A stretch of 64,000 bases of DNA, taken from positions 18,906 to 82,905 of the forward strand of contig JAOMEV010000006.1 in assembly GCA_028346125.1 (NCBI GenBank), given 5' to 3'. Made by a program: the position numbers and the translations under genes. The stretch comes from Bacteriovoracales bacterium. Lineage in GTDB: Bacteria; Bdellovibrionota; Bacteriovoracia; Bacteriovoracales; Bacteriovoracaceae. Under the pieces are notes generated by a model. That model was not told the origin of the DNA and did not search any database. It worked only from the letters and a program-made list of their open reading frames with translations. Position 1 is the stretch's first letter. Every line of letters starts with the position of its first letter. Of this stretch, positions 53,410-63,000 are shown one piece after another.

Positions 53410-54048
53410 ATGCTTGATCTAAAAAATAAAACTCTCGATAACTTTAAGGCAGTGCTTTTTGACCTAGATGGCACCCTGATTGACTCTGAGCGCATTCATG
53501 CTCTATCCATTCGAAAAATTCTAAAAAGAGAAAACCTTGATATTTCTGCTAGTAAGATAGAAAACGACTTTCTTGGACTACCCGATAACTTTGTCTATGA
53601 AAAAATTTATATTGAGAAATGCTACCCCTTTAAAAAATCACCTCTAATCCAAACTGAACATGATTTCGTCTCCCTTAAAAATAGCTACTGTATTGAGTTT
53701 ATAGAAACAATGGATGAAGAGCATTTTCAGGAACTTCTTCAGAAAAACCTTTACTCTTTTCTCGAAACACTAAAATCAAAAAGTTTAAAATGTGGCGTCG
53801 TCAGCGCAAGCGAGTCCGAAGTCGTTCAAAGCACCTTAAAAAGGGCCAATATTCTTCACTTTTTCGACTCAGTCACACCAAGACTTTCTAATGGCCCCAA
53901 CAAGCCTCATCCCTACCCTTATCAAATGGCAATGAAAAAACTCAAAGTTCTACCTTCTGAAACTCTTATTTTTGAAGACTCTCCTACTGGCCTAAAGGCA
54001 GCAAAAAGCTCGGGGGCGGTAGTTATTAAGGTAGAAAACTTTATTTAA
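53410..54048 (+). CDS. HAD-superfamily phosphatase (beta-phosphoglucomutase-like)
   Basis: 212 residues from ATG 53410 (TAAGG upstream). HAD motif I VLFDLDGTLIDSE, motif II CGVVSASESEV, and motifs III/IV in HPYPYQMAMKKL and IFEDSPTGLKAAKSSG. A subclass I HAD with a helical cap. It dephosphorylates or isomerises a small phosphorylated metabolite; the substrate is unknown. Overlaps the convergent gene by eight bases. Confidence 0.85.
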   Translation: MLDLKNKTLDNFKAVLFDLDGTLIDSERIHALSIRKILKRENLDISASKIENDFLGLPDNFVYEKIYIEKCYPFKKSPLIQTEHDFVSLKNSYCIEFIETMDEEHFQELLQKNLYSFLETLKSKSLKCGVVSASESEVVQSTLKRANILHFFDSVTPRLSNGPNKPHPYPYQMAMKKLKVLPSETLIFEDSPTGLKAAKSSGAVVIKVENFI

Positions 54049-55528
54049 AAACATAAATTTGCCAATCCCAACTGGTTTTTTCATTATTTTTGATCTCAAT
54101 TAAATGAATTTTTGGTTCGTCGTCCAAATCATTTAAAACATAAAAGCGATCACCCAAAGTATTAACCATATTATAAAGGGCCTCATGCCTTTTAAACTCT
54201 ATTAAAAACTTTAAATAAAGGAGAAGAACAGGTAAATCCTTTGAGCCTAAGTTTTTCTCATCTCTCATACGTTTAAGAATTTCAAAATTTTCAAAGTCCG
54301 CAAATTCAACCTTTAACCTAAGGGCCACATCCTCTGAAAATAAAAAGTCCTTTTTAAATTTTTTCATATTAACAGCGAGTTTTGACATACCAGTTTCTTT
54401 TAAAATAAAAGCTGTCTTTTTAAACTCAGAGCCTTCAAATTTCTTCTTAACTTCTATTTTCTTCGGACCAACGGTCTTGTCCTTAGCTTTCAAAGCTATG
54501 GGTATTTTCTTTTTTTTAATCTTTTCTTTCTTTTTCACTTCCTTTTTTGAAGCGGAAGAAACTAAAAAGTCGTCCAATCCTTTCTCTTCAAATTCTTTCA
54601 AAGATCCATATAAAAAAAGATCCCCCTGAAGGTATCGACTCTTCTTCTTTCTAAGGTGCTCCAAGACCCTAGGGACAACTTTAGAAAATTGAATTAATTT
54701 TAATTCTTTAGATTTATGTTCATTAACAAAGCGTTCTAAGCATTTCCTTCCATGACCGCCCTGATCAACTAAACTTAAGACGTGAGAAAATTCTAGCAAT
54801 AACTTCATTTCACTAATATTTGAAAGCCCGTAAAAATAATCTTTTTCGGAGCATATTCTTTGAATATTTTGTCTTATTTTGTGACAGTTTTTCCTTATAG
54901 ACTTTTTAATATCAAGTACTTTTAAGGGAATACACCCACCCTTTTTTGAAAAGCACCAATCTCTGAGACCCGAGTTGATAACACCAAGACTTCCCTTAAT
55001 TTCTTTTTTTTCAGAAAAAATTTTTAAAATTTTCTTTACAGTTTTTTTTCTAAAAGTTGAATACCTTCTTGGTTTATTTTCCAAACGTAAAACTCTATTT
55101 AAAAACCTCCCCATATCCTTTCCTGTAGGGCGGCACTTATTGAAAACTTCTTGGTAATCAGTTTCACAAGCACTTTTTTTGGCCCCAAGCCTTTGATCAT
55201 AACCCCGGAAAATTTTCAATCCCTCATAATGATAACTCAGGGCCAAAAGTCTAAAAAGGTACCTTAAATAATCATAGTTTTTATTAAAGTAATAATTTGG
55301 ACAATTAATACCTTCTTTTAACTCCTCCAACCAAAACTTTTCCATGTTCAAAAGGTCATAGCTAACATATTCAAAGAGAATACTTTTACTAATATCTGAC
55401 TTTTTAGGAGAAAGGTCGAGGGAATGGCCTTTATAGTCTCGTTCTTCATTTTCTCCCAAATCAAAATAAATATAATCTTTTCCTAAACAGGGAGTGATAA
55501 GGAATAAAAAAAATAATAAAGGCCTCAT
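54041..55528 (-). CDS. large secreted hypothetical protein
   Basis: 495 residues with a signal peptide (MRPLLFFLFLITPCLG) and GAAGGAAAAA ribosome site. The mature protein is Lys- and Leu-rich, helical, with several Cys and a Lys-rich segment near 330-360 (EVKKKEKIKKKKIPIALK). The downstream part may hold TPR-like helices. Family not recognised. Precedes nothing on the same strand for about 60 bases. Confidence 0.6.
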   Translation of the reverse strand: MRPLLFFLFLITPCLGKDYIYFDLGENEERDYKGHSLDLSPKKSDISKSILFEYVSYDLLNMEKFWLEELKEGINCPNYYFNKNYDYLRYLFRLLALSYHYEGLKIFRGYDQRLGAKKSACETDYQEVFNKCRPTGKDMGRFLNRVLRLENKPRRYSTFRKKTVKKILKIFSEKKEIKGSLGVINSGLRDWCFSKKGGCIPLKVLDIKKSIRKNCHKIRQNIQRICSEKDYFYGLSNISEMKLLLEFSHVLSLVDQGGHGRKCLERFVNEHKSKELKLIQFSKVVPRVLEHLRKKKSRYLQGDLFLYGSLKEFEEKGLDDFLVSSASKKEVKKKEKIKKKKIPIALKAKDKTVGPKKIEVKKKFEGSEFKKTAFILKETGMSKLAVNMKKFKKDFLFSEDVALRLKVEFADFENFEILKRMRDEKNLGSKDLPVLLLYLKFLIEFKRHEALYNMVNTLGDRFYVLNDLDDEPKIHLIEIKNNEKTSWDWQIYVFK

Positions 55529-55587
55529 TTTTTCCTTCTTTTGAAAGTCTTTCTCTCCTTTTCGAAAAAAATGAGACCGAAATTAAC

Positions 55588-56574
55588 CTAAAATATATCA
55601 TCTTTATATTTTTCAACGATCTTTTTTAAAATTTCATACCTTTTGAGGGCCATCGCCTGAAAAAAGCCAAGGTTTGGGTTGGAAAAGGCCTTATGGCCCT
55701 TATAATTAGGCATCCATTTTACTTTATTTTGATGTAATCTTGATGCCTTATCCATAAAAGCTTTTTGTTTATCCCAGTCCTCTTCCTCACCACTTTCCAT
55801 AATAAAAAATTGGGTATAAACCATTCTCGCCAGCCAATTATGAGGATTCGCTTTAAAAAACTTTTCAAATGCAGCAGCAGCTTTCTGTCGATTACCGAAA
55901 GGCCGAGAGACCTCATATGTTGCATAAAAAATATCACAAGCACCAAAACTTATTTTTGGGTCTTTTGCACAAACCCAATCAAAGAGCCCCTTGGCAATGG
56001 GCAGTTGACCAGCAAGGGCCATCTTATCTTTTCCATTAATATTAATGAGTCCTGCTAAGGCCTGGGCCGTAAAAAGCACTCCTGTTCTATGGTGGTCAAC
56101 GTTTTTTAAATTATTATCCAATAAAGTAGAGATCCCCTTATTCTTTCTCATGCTCGAAGTTAGGGCCTTATGAGTAACTCCGTTAAGCTTTAAAAATTCA
56201 AGTCCATACTTTAGCGCCTTGGAATAATTGATGACCGCCCTTTCTTTATGAAGGGAAAAGTCTTTTTTCTCAGGGTAAACATCATCCAGGTAAAGCGTCT
56301 CATTAATACCAAAAGCGTAACCCGCATAACCTTTAGTCAGGTTAACCAAAAGTTTTTCATCATTGGGCTTGACTGAATACAAGACCTCAATAAGTTTTAG
56401 ATTGCCAGGTATCCCATTTTTAAACGTTTCCCAGTCATCTTCTGTTTCAAGAGAAGGTGATGCCTCATAAAGCAGGTCAGACGATGCTCCAATGGCCACC
56501 TTTTGTATCGTCCCACAGGAGGACATTAGTCCAATAAAAAAACCCAAAAAGACCACTTTGAATAACAGACTCAT
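55588..56574 (-). CDS. TatT-family (TRAP T-component-like) lipoprotein
   Basis: 328 residues with AGGAGG ribosome site and lipobox SSCG. The mature part follows the TatT family: SDLLYEASPSLETEDDWETFKNGIPGNLKLIEVLYSV, YAGYAFGI and a TPR-like helical body. TatT proteins accompany some TRAP transporters in the periplasm, but no TRAP genes are present here. It may have another envelope role. Confidence 0.75.
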   Translation of the reverse strand: MSLLFKVVFLGFFIGLMSSCGTIQKVAIGASSDLLYEASPSLETEDDWETFKNGIPGNLKLIEVLYSVKPNDEKLLVNLTKGYAGYAFGINETLYLDDVYPEKKDFSLHKERAVINYSKALKYGLEFLKLNGVTHKALTSSMRKNKGISTLLDNNLKNVDHHRTGVLFTAQALAGLININGKDKMALAGQLPIAKGLFDWVCAKDPKISFGACDIFYATYEVSRPFGNRQKAAAAFEKFFKANPHNWLARMVYTQFFIMESGEEEDWDKQKAFMDKASRLHQNKVKWMPNYKGHKAFSNPNLGFFQAMALKRYEILKKIVEKYKDDIF

Positions 56575-56874
56575 GCTTCCTCCTATAAAGAGTATTTATT
56601 GATTTTTAATATGAAACCCTTAAGATACAGAAATTCAACCTATTTTGTCATTTGCAAAAATATGTTATTATTTCAAGGCAGCAAAAATCTACCTCAATTT
56701 GTGGTATTGTCTAAAATCAAGGGGAAGTTATTGTTTATGAGCATTTTAAAAAACAAAATAACTTCCTCTAACACCTAACAAGCCATCACTCCTATTTTTT
56801 GAGTGGCCTTTTTAAGGTAAATCCTGAAAAGGAAGAAGTTGTTTTATTTTCGCTCTTAGCATAGGAGATGATCG
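56575..56874. other. intergenic region with leader ORF and hairpins
   Basis: It contains a perfect 10-base inverted repeat, GGAAGTTATT (56723-56732) with AATAACTTCC (56757-56766), and a 13-codon leader frame that starts in its loop. A CACTC/GAGTG hairpin (56787-56805) followed by five T lies just after that frame. AGGAG precedes the small ORF at 56875. Confidence 0.5.
56737..56778 (+). CDS. possible 13-residue leader peptide
   Basis: ATG 56737 (GGGGAAG upstream) encodes MSILKNKITSSNT then TAA. It overlaps one arm of the inverted repeat and ends just before a terminator-like hairpin, the arrangement of an attenuator. No amino-acid run points to a specific signal. Tentative. Confidence 0.3.
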   Translation: MSILKNKITSSNT

Positions 56875-57060
56875 ATGAAAAACTTGAAAAAAGATAAATA
56901 TCTTTTAATACAAAAAGAAAAGTTTAAAGATACCCTTTTCTTCTTAGGAAGTGTTAGACCCTCTTTTTTTTCAAGAAATGCTGGGGTAAAACCCCAAAGG
57001 TCTCTTAAGGGAATGAAAAGCATTAAGCCGCTTACCAAAAAACCTCTTAAGGACGATTAG
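56875..57060 (+). CDS. small basic protein (tentative)
   Basis: 61 residues, strongly basic, with AGGAG 8 bases before ATG. It begins MKNLKKDKYLLIQKEK and has no membrane segment. The C-terminal GMKSIKPLTKKPLKDD is lysine-rich. It overlaps the end of the convergent gene by 14 bases. The opposite strand also has an open frame over this stretch but without a good ribosome site. May be real; function unknown. Confidence 0.4.
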   Translation: MKNLKKDKYLLIQKEKFKDTLFFLGSVRPSFFSRNAGVKPQRSLKGMKSIKPLTKKPLKDD

Positions 57061-57529
57061 AGCTTCTTAAAAACTTTCTTTGAAAATTTTTGTCAAGGCT
57101 TTTAATAAGGTCGGCTTTGGCCTGATGAAGCTCCTTAACCTGGCTTTTATGAAGGAAATCCAAATATTTGACTCTGGCCTGAAAAATATTGTCTATAAAA
57201 TCCCTTTGCATACTCTTAAGTTCTCTTAAACAAAGGGCCTTTTCTTCTTTTGATAACCTTTTTTTTTGGCCTTTTAATGTCTCTTCACCCTTAAGGACCA
57301 GAGAAGAAAACTCTCCATTACAAACTCTCTTTTTATAGCCAACAAATCTTTCTATCGACCCACGATATTTATCAATTTTAGTAACGTATTCATCAGGTTT
57401 TAAGTTTTTTATTTTCAATAGGTTTTCTTTCAACTCATCATAATTGACTCCTTCCATAGAAGGTCGAAGTTTTGAGGGACTTGAAAATACTTCTAAAGAG
57501 AAAAAAAGAAAAATCACTATAGCTTTCAT
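57047..57529 (-). CDS. secreted hypothetical protein
   Basis: 160 residues with a signal peptide (MKAIVIFLFFSLEVFSS). The mature part is helical, Lys/Glu/Leu-rich, with two Cys (KRVCNGEF and ALCLREL). Possibly coiled coil. It follows the DUF167 gene by three bases and ends a run with maf and the FecR-like gene. Family not recognised. Confidence 0.55.
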   Translation of the reverse strand: MKAIVIFLFFSLEVFSSPSKLRPSMEGVNYDELKENLLKIKNLKPDEYVTKIDKYRGSIERFVGYKKRVCNGEFSSLVLKGEETLKGQKKRLSKEEKALCLRELKSMQRDFIDNIFQARVKYLDFLHKSQVKELHQAKADLIKSLDKNFQRKFLRSSNRP

Positions 57530-57532
57530 GGC

Positions 57533-57898
57533 CTACCTTTGAATTAAAAGGGATTTCCACTTTTCTAAATGATAATCAAGTCCTTTACGGTCTGTAAAAA
57601 CTATCTTGACCCTAAAGCGTTTTATCTTGGATTTGGACCCTTTTTCCAAATCAAAATGGCCCTGCGGTATACCAAGACCCTTAGAAAGAATTTTAAAAAT
57701 GGCCCTATTTGCCTCTCCATCCACTGGCCTTGCACCAAAGCAAAGAACAACATCTCCATTTTCCCTGAGGTACGTTTTTTCTACTTTGGACCCAGGCCTT
57801 GCACAAACATTAAAAGAAAACTCTATTTGAGAACCATCACTTGCGCTATTAAAAACCCTTAATCCCATCTCTTCAATTTTTTGTAATAGATTTTCCAT
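57533..57898 (-). CDS. DUF167 / UPF0235 family protein (YggU-like)
   Basis: 121 residues. VCARPGSKVEKTYLRENGDVVLCFGARPVDGEANRAIFKIL is the family signature, here with an N-terminal extension of about 25 residues. Small cytoplasmic alpha/beta protein of unsettled role. Five bases after maf, same strand. Confidence 0.85.
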   Translation of the reverse strand: MENLLQKIEEMGLRVFNSASDGSQIEFSFNVCARPGSKVEKTYLRENGDVVLCFGARPVDGEANRAIFKILSKGLGIPQGHFDLEKGSKSKIKRFRVKIVFTDRKGLDYHLEKWKSLLIQR

Positions 57899-57903
57899 TT
57901 TTA

Positions 57904-58527
57904 TTAAAAACGGTCTTTGAAGTTTCCAGACAAAAGGCCATTTATCTTTAAGATCACCTCAGATAAAGGCAATCCTACAACATTTGAATAAGAACCTTGT
58001 ATTGACTTTATGAAGGTCAAGGCCTGCCCTTGAATTCCATAAGACCCTGCTTTATCCTTGTACTCCCCACATTTTATATAGAGATCCATAAGATCAGACG
58101 TTATATGATGAAACTCTACCTCAGTTTCACAATGAAAAGTTTCTTCTTTCAGTCTTCCTTGATCATAGAGGCCTAAATAGACCCCAGTAAAAACCTGATG
58201 GGTCTTCGCCGACAAGGCGCTCAAAGTTTTTCTTGCCTCATCTTCGTCTGATGGCTTTCCAAAACATAGACCTTCTCTAGACACAATTGTATCTGCTGCC
58301 AGTACAAGAAAGTCTTTTTTAGACTCTTTAATTAATAATTCGCACAGGCCAAATCCCTTTTGCTTAGCAATATCTTCTGACTTAAGGGCCGGATCTCCAA
58401 TAGAGCTCGATTCATCAATAGCAGTTGTTCTAATAGAGTAGGGAATCCCTAACCAATCTATCATTTCTTTACGACGTGGACTCCCACTGGCCAAAAAAAA
58501 AGTAAGCTTATCATTTACCATAGGCAT
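57904..58527 (-). CDS. maf: Maf-family nucleotide pyrophosphatase
   Basis: I take ATG 58527 (GGGG upstream), giving 207 residues. LASGSPRRKEMIDWLGI is the diagnostic N-terminus, AADTIV supplies the catalytic Asp, and DKAGSYGIQGQALTFIKSIQGSYSNVVGLPL closes the active site. Maf hydrolyses non-canonical or surplus nucleoside triphosphates. It overlaps the end of the FecR-like gene by 17 bases. Confidence 0.92.
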   Translation of the reverse strand: MPMVNDKLTFFLASGSPRRKEMIDWLGIPYSIRTTAIDESSSIGDPALKSEDIAKQKGFGLCELLIKESKKDFLVLAADTIVSREGLCFGKPSDEDEARKTLSALSAKTHQVFTGVYLGLYDQGRLKEETFHCETEVEFHHITSDLMDLYIKCGEYKDKAGSYGIQGQALTFIKSIQGSYSNVVGLPLSEVILKINGLLSGNFKDRF

Positions 58528-59914
58528 TAACTTTACCCCAAAAAGGATGACGTGTACTGTTGAGGTCCTCTTTATCACTTCCACTGCCGCTTTGGTAGTC
58601 TAAAAATTTGTAATAGCTCTGCATTGCTAATTTATAAAACCTGTTGTCATAGACCATCGGATGGACTGTTTCCCCCCTCTTTAAAAGCCGACTCCGAAGT
58701 TTAACTGATTCTTTTAAGTTCGTTGTTTCAACCCGCCTCGTGTATTCTTTTAAAAACTCAACTCGTGCCCTAAGGCCCTCTTTTTTTTCTCCCCACTTTT
58801 TCCACAGACGATGACCATATTTTTCAGCAAGCTCTTTTGCCTTTATTTCAGGATTAAAAACAAACCAGGAATAGCGCCTTAAAAAATATTCTCTTGTCAA
58901 AAGAAGGGTTGGAATATTTTTAGTCATCAGCTCTCCAAGAGCAAACTTTTTAGAGCTTTCTAAGCCTAGGTTTTCAAAACTTTTTCCCTGGGGATCTATT
59001 TTATACCATTGGCCCTCTTCAATAAGATTGCCTGATTTGTTTTCATAGCCCCTAAGAAAAACCTCACTCATAATGGTCTCTAAGGGCCCTTTTTGTTTGA
59101 GTCCCAATTGCTTGTGATCCCTCCTTTTTATGTAAGTTTCTCCTCCTAGAAGAACGACTATTTCGGCCTTAAGACGTTCCCCAAAAAGGGTTGCATTAGG
59201 CATAACCAAAAATGCCAATTTTTTTTTACTTTCATAAAAAGCGCGATCTTTATCAATAAATTGGTTGAGTTTTTTATATTGTTCTAACGTTGGGTCATCC
59301 TTTTCGAAAAAGGAAAAAAGATCCTTTTCATCTACTTTTTTCTTTTTAGCCCTGGGTAACGCGTCATAAAGAGGAATAGGCCTAAATAAGGTGTCAGTTT
59401 CTCTTTGTTTAATTTCTGAAAACCCCACATCATCTCTTGATAACCATAAAAGGTTTCCAAAGTTCACTCTCGCATGAATAAAGACTTCTTTTTCAGTTAA
59501 ATTAATCTCTTTTAAAGTTATTGAAGATAATGGGGAAAGGCGGACCATGGTTCCATCCAAAAGAAAAAACCAAAGGTAGGAATCTTTGAAGGTTTGGATT
59601 TCGTCCCCTTCTTTTAATGTACTTTTAAATTGGATTTTATTTTTCCCAAGCCCCCTGAAAAGCAGGCATCTCCCCCTACAGTCTACGACATGGCCAACTC
59701 TTTCCTTTAACTCTCTTTCTCTTTTTAAGTTTTCCCAGGATCCAAACCGATCTTTTATTTCCCTTTCCTTTTTCCAGCTATAAAAATCCAGCCATTTTTT
59801 TTGGTTTATTCCTTCCCACCTGGTAAGGCTTCTTTTCTGTCCCTTAAAGTAAAGCTCTGCAGAACCTAAGTTAAATGACATCAATAGAATGGGGAGAAAA
59901 AGGAATAAAGTCAT
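58511..59914 (-). CDS. secreted FecR-like domain protein
   Basis: 467 residues with a signal peptide (MTLFLFLPILLMSFNLGSA). Residues about 75-165 follow a FecR-type pattern: LKEGDEIQTFKDSYLWFFLLDGTMVRLSPLSSITL, then VFIHARVNFGNLLWL. Two Cys at VVDCRGRCLLF may pair. The rest is helical and charged with no known motif. FecR-like periplasmic proteins often sense or bind envelope material. First gene of the minus-strand run with maf, DUF167 and the secreted protein at 57047. Confidence 0.6.
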   Translation of the reverse strand: MTLFLFLPILLMSFNLGSAELYFKGQKRSLTRWEGINQKKWLDFYSWKKEREIKDRFGSWENLKRERELKERVGHVVDCRGRCLLFRGLGKNKIQFKSTLKEGDEIQTFKDSYLWFFLLDGTMVRLSPLSSITLKEINLTEKEVFIHARVNFGNLLWLSRDDVGFSEIKQRETDTLFRPIPLYDALPRAKKKKVDEKDLFSFFEKDDPTLEQYKKLNQFIDKDRAFYESKKKLAFLVMPNATLFGERLKAEIVVLLGGETYIKRRDHKQLGLKQKGPLETIMSEVFLRGYENKSGNLIEEGQWYKIDPQGKSFENLGLESSKKFALGELMTKNIPTLLLTREYFLRRYSWFVFNPEIKAKELAEKYGHRLWKKWGEKKEGLRARVEFLKEYTRRVETTNLKESVKLRSRLLKRGETVHPMVYDNRFYKLAMQSYYKFLDYQSGSGSDKEDLNSTRHPFWGKVNAYGK

Positions 59915-60094
59915 AGAATAGGCCTTTTCTAGAAGTTTTCTTTTCTATTCGGAACCCGACTAATTTTATTGATAAAGCCCCATCGCGCAGACGCAACACA
60001 CAATTTTTTTCCTTTTTTAGTCTCACTCATCTCTACACAACTTGACCCAAGGCCGGTAGTATCGCTCAGTTATTATTTCAGAGGGAGAGCAAAA

Positions 60095-63000
60095 GTGTCA
60101 GAGAATAATAATCAAGATTCACAAGAGTCATTTTCATTTGTCGAAGCAGAAAAAAACATCCTCAATTTTTGGGAAAAAGAAAAGGCCTTCCAAAAATCAC
60201 TTGAGCTCACAAAAGATAAAAAGCCCTATATTTTTTACGACGGCCCTCCCTTTGCTACAGGACTGCCTCACCACGGCCATTTGGTTGCTTCAACAATCAA
60301 AGATATTATTCCTCGCTACTTCACGATGAAAGGCTTTTACATTGAAAGGCGTTTTGGTTGGGACTGCCATGGACTTCCAGTTGAGTACGAAATTGACAAG
60401 AAAATGGGTATGTCTGCCCAAGAAACAATTAAAAAAATTGGTGTTAAGTCCTACAACGATGAATGCAGAAGTATTGTCCAAAGGTTCTCTAAAGAATGGG
60501 AAACAACCATAAAAAGAATTGGCCGATGGGTAGACTTTGAAAATGACTACAAAACGATGGACCCAGAGTTTATGGAGTCTGTCTGGTGGGTCGTCAAACA
60601 GCTTTGGGAAAAGGATCTTATCTATGAGGGAACGAAAGTTGTACCTTACTCAGTGGCCTTAGGAACTGTCCTTTCAAACCACGAAGCGTCCTCAAATTAC
60701 CAAGACGTTCAGGATCCTGCGATTACGGCCCTTTTTGAATTAGAGGAACCTCTCGAAGGAGATGAAAAAACCTATCTTGCGGCCTGGACAACAACTCCTT
60801 GGACACTCCCTTCAAACTTAGGAATATGTCTTGGTAAAGATATCGACTACATTAAAGTTTTAGATGAAGAAAAAAATATTACAATGGTCATTGCTAAAGA
60901 AAGGCTTCAGGCCGTGGCCGGAAAAAAGAAAAAGCTTAAAGTTCTCGATGAATTTAAAGGTGACGTCCTTAAAGGGAAAAAATATAAACCACTTTTTCCT
61001 TATTTTGAGTCCTTTAAAGCAGAAGGTGCTTTTCAGGTACTCAATGACGACTTTGTAACAACAGACAGTGGAACAGGTGTTGTCCATATGGCACCTGATT
61101 TTGGAGAAGACGACAATCGTATTATGAAGGAGGCCGGACTTTATTGTAATGCTTGCCCTGTAGACGAAATGGGGAGGTTTACTGGTGAAGTTACTGACTA
61201 CAAAAATACACTTGTAAAAAGTGCCGACAAACAAATCATTAAAGATTTAAAAAATAGGGGAGTCCTTTACGATCAAGGCGTCATTGTCCACGCCTACCCC
61301 CATTGCCCTCGATCAAATACACCACTTATCTACCGCTCTATTCCATCATGGTATGTTAAAGTTGAAACTATCAAAGATAAAATTATAGCTGCCAACAAGC
61401 AGATTAAATGGGTTCCTGGACATATTAAAGAGGGGCGATTTGGCAAGTGGCTTGAAGGTGCCAGAGATTGGGCCATCTCAAGAAATAGGGTTTTTGGAAC
61501 TCCTCTTCCCATATGGGTCAATGACAAAACAGACAAAAAAATCTGCATAGGCTCAATAGAAGAATTAGAAAACTATACAAAAACAAAAGTAACCGACCTT
61601 CATAGAGAAAACGTTGATGACCTTTCTTTTGAACTCCCAGGAGAAGAAGGAACTTATAGAAGAATTACAGAAGTTCTCGATTGTTGGTTTGAATCAGGCT
61701 CCATGCCTTATGCTCAAATTCACTACCCTTTTCAAAATAAGGATGTTTTTGAGCAAGGTTTTCCAGCGGAGTTTATCGCTGAAGGACTAGATCAAACGAG
61801 AGGATGGTTTTACACCCTCACTGTTTTGGCGGCCGCTCTCTATGAAAAGCCTGCTTTTAAAAATGTCATCGTGAACGGCCTTGTCATGGCGGAAGATGGC
61901 AAAAAAATGTCAAAAAGCCTTAAAAACTACACAGCTCCTGATGAACTTATGGATAAATATGGTGCTGATGCTCTCAGGCTCTACCTCATTAATTCGGGTC
62001 TTGTTAAAGGTGAGGAGCAAAGATTTGCAGACACAGGCGTTAAGGATATGGTTCGAAGGGCCCTTTTGCCATGGTTTAACTCTTTTAAATTTTTCCAAAC
62101 GTATGCTTCAATTGATCAATGGAAAGCTAACGAACACTTAGAGCTTGGAAACAACATCACTGATAAATGGATTCTATCCAATCTCCAAACCTTGAAAAAG
62201 AATATCTCTAAGGAAATGGAAGAGTATAGGCTTTACAATGTTGTTCCGGCCCTCTTTACCTTTATTGAAGACCTTACCAATTGGTACATTAGACTCAACA
62301 GGTCAAGGTTCTGGGGCGAAGGTCTTTCCCTGGACAAAAAGGAAGCCTATTCTACACTTTACACGGCCATTAAAGAACTCAGTATGGCCATGGCGCCTTT
62401 CAGTCCTTTTCTTTCAGACCATATCTACCAAGAGCTTAAAAAATTTGGTCCATTGGAGCAAGTTTCAGTTCACCATGTCTCTTATCCGGTCCCCAATGAA
62501 GAATTTATTGATTCTCACCTTGAAGATGCCGTCGGTAGGATGCAACAAATTATTCTTCTTGGAAGACAAAAAAGAAACAAAACGAGTATTAAGGTTAAAA
62601 CTCCTCTACCTAAACTTACAATTATTCATAAAAGTAAGGAGGTTCTCAAAGAGATTTCCAAGCTTGAGGGCTATATTAAAAGCGAGCTAAATGTAAAAGA
62701 GGTTGTTTACTCTGAAGATGAGGACAAATTTATAAAACTTTATGCCAAGCCTAATAGTCCAGTCCTTGGAAAGAGATTTGGGAAAGAGTTCGGAAAATTT
62801 AGACAGGCCATTTCTAAAATGACCCCTGCGGACCTTCTTTCACTCGAAAAAAATGGGCAAATAGAAATATTAGGAGAAAAACTTTCTCCTTCAGATATCC
62901 TCATATTTCGCGAGGCAAAAGAGGGAAGCGAGGCCCTTTCAAACCGCTTTATTTCTATTGAACTTGACTGCAATCTCACAGATGAGCTTCTGGCAGAGGG

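Noticed and set aside
56856..57038. 60-codon minus-strand open frame opposite the small basic ORF
   Set aside because: No ribosome site; the plus-strand frame has AGGAG at a proper distance and is the better of the two.
59930..60094. T-box or other riboswitch before ileS
   Set aside because: No T-box consensus or clear terminator/antiterminator pair is visible, and T-boxes are rare outside Gram-positive bacteria.
59969..60094. 42-residue N-terminal extension of IleS
   Set aside because: The extension is not IleS-like, and GTG 60095 has a good GAGGGAG ribosome site.
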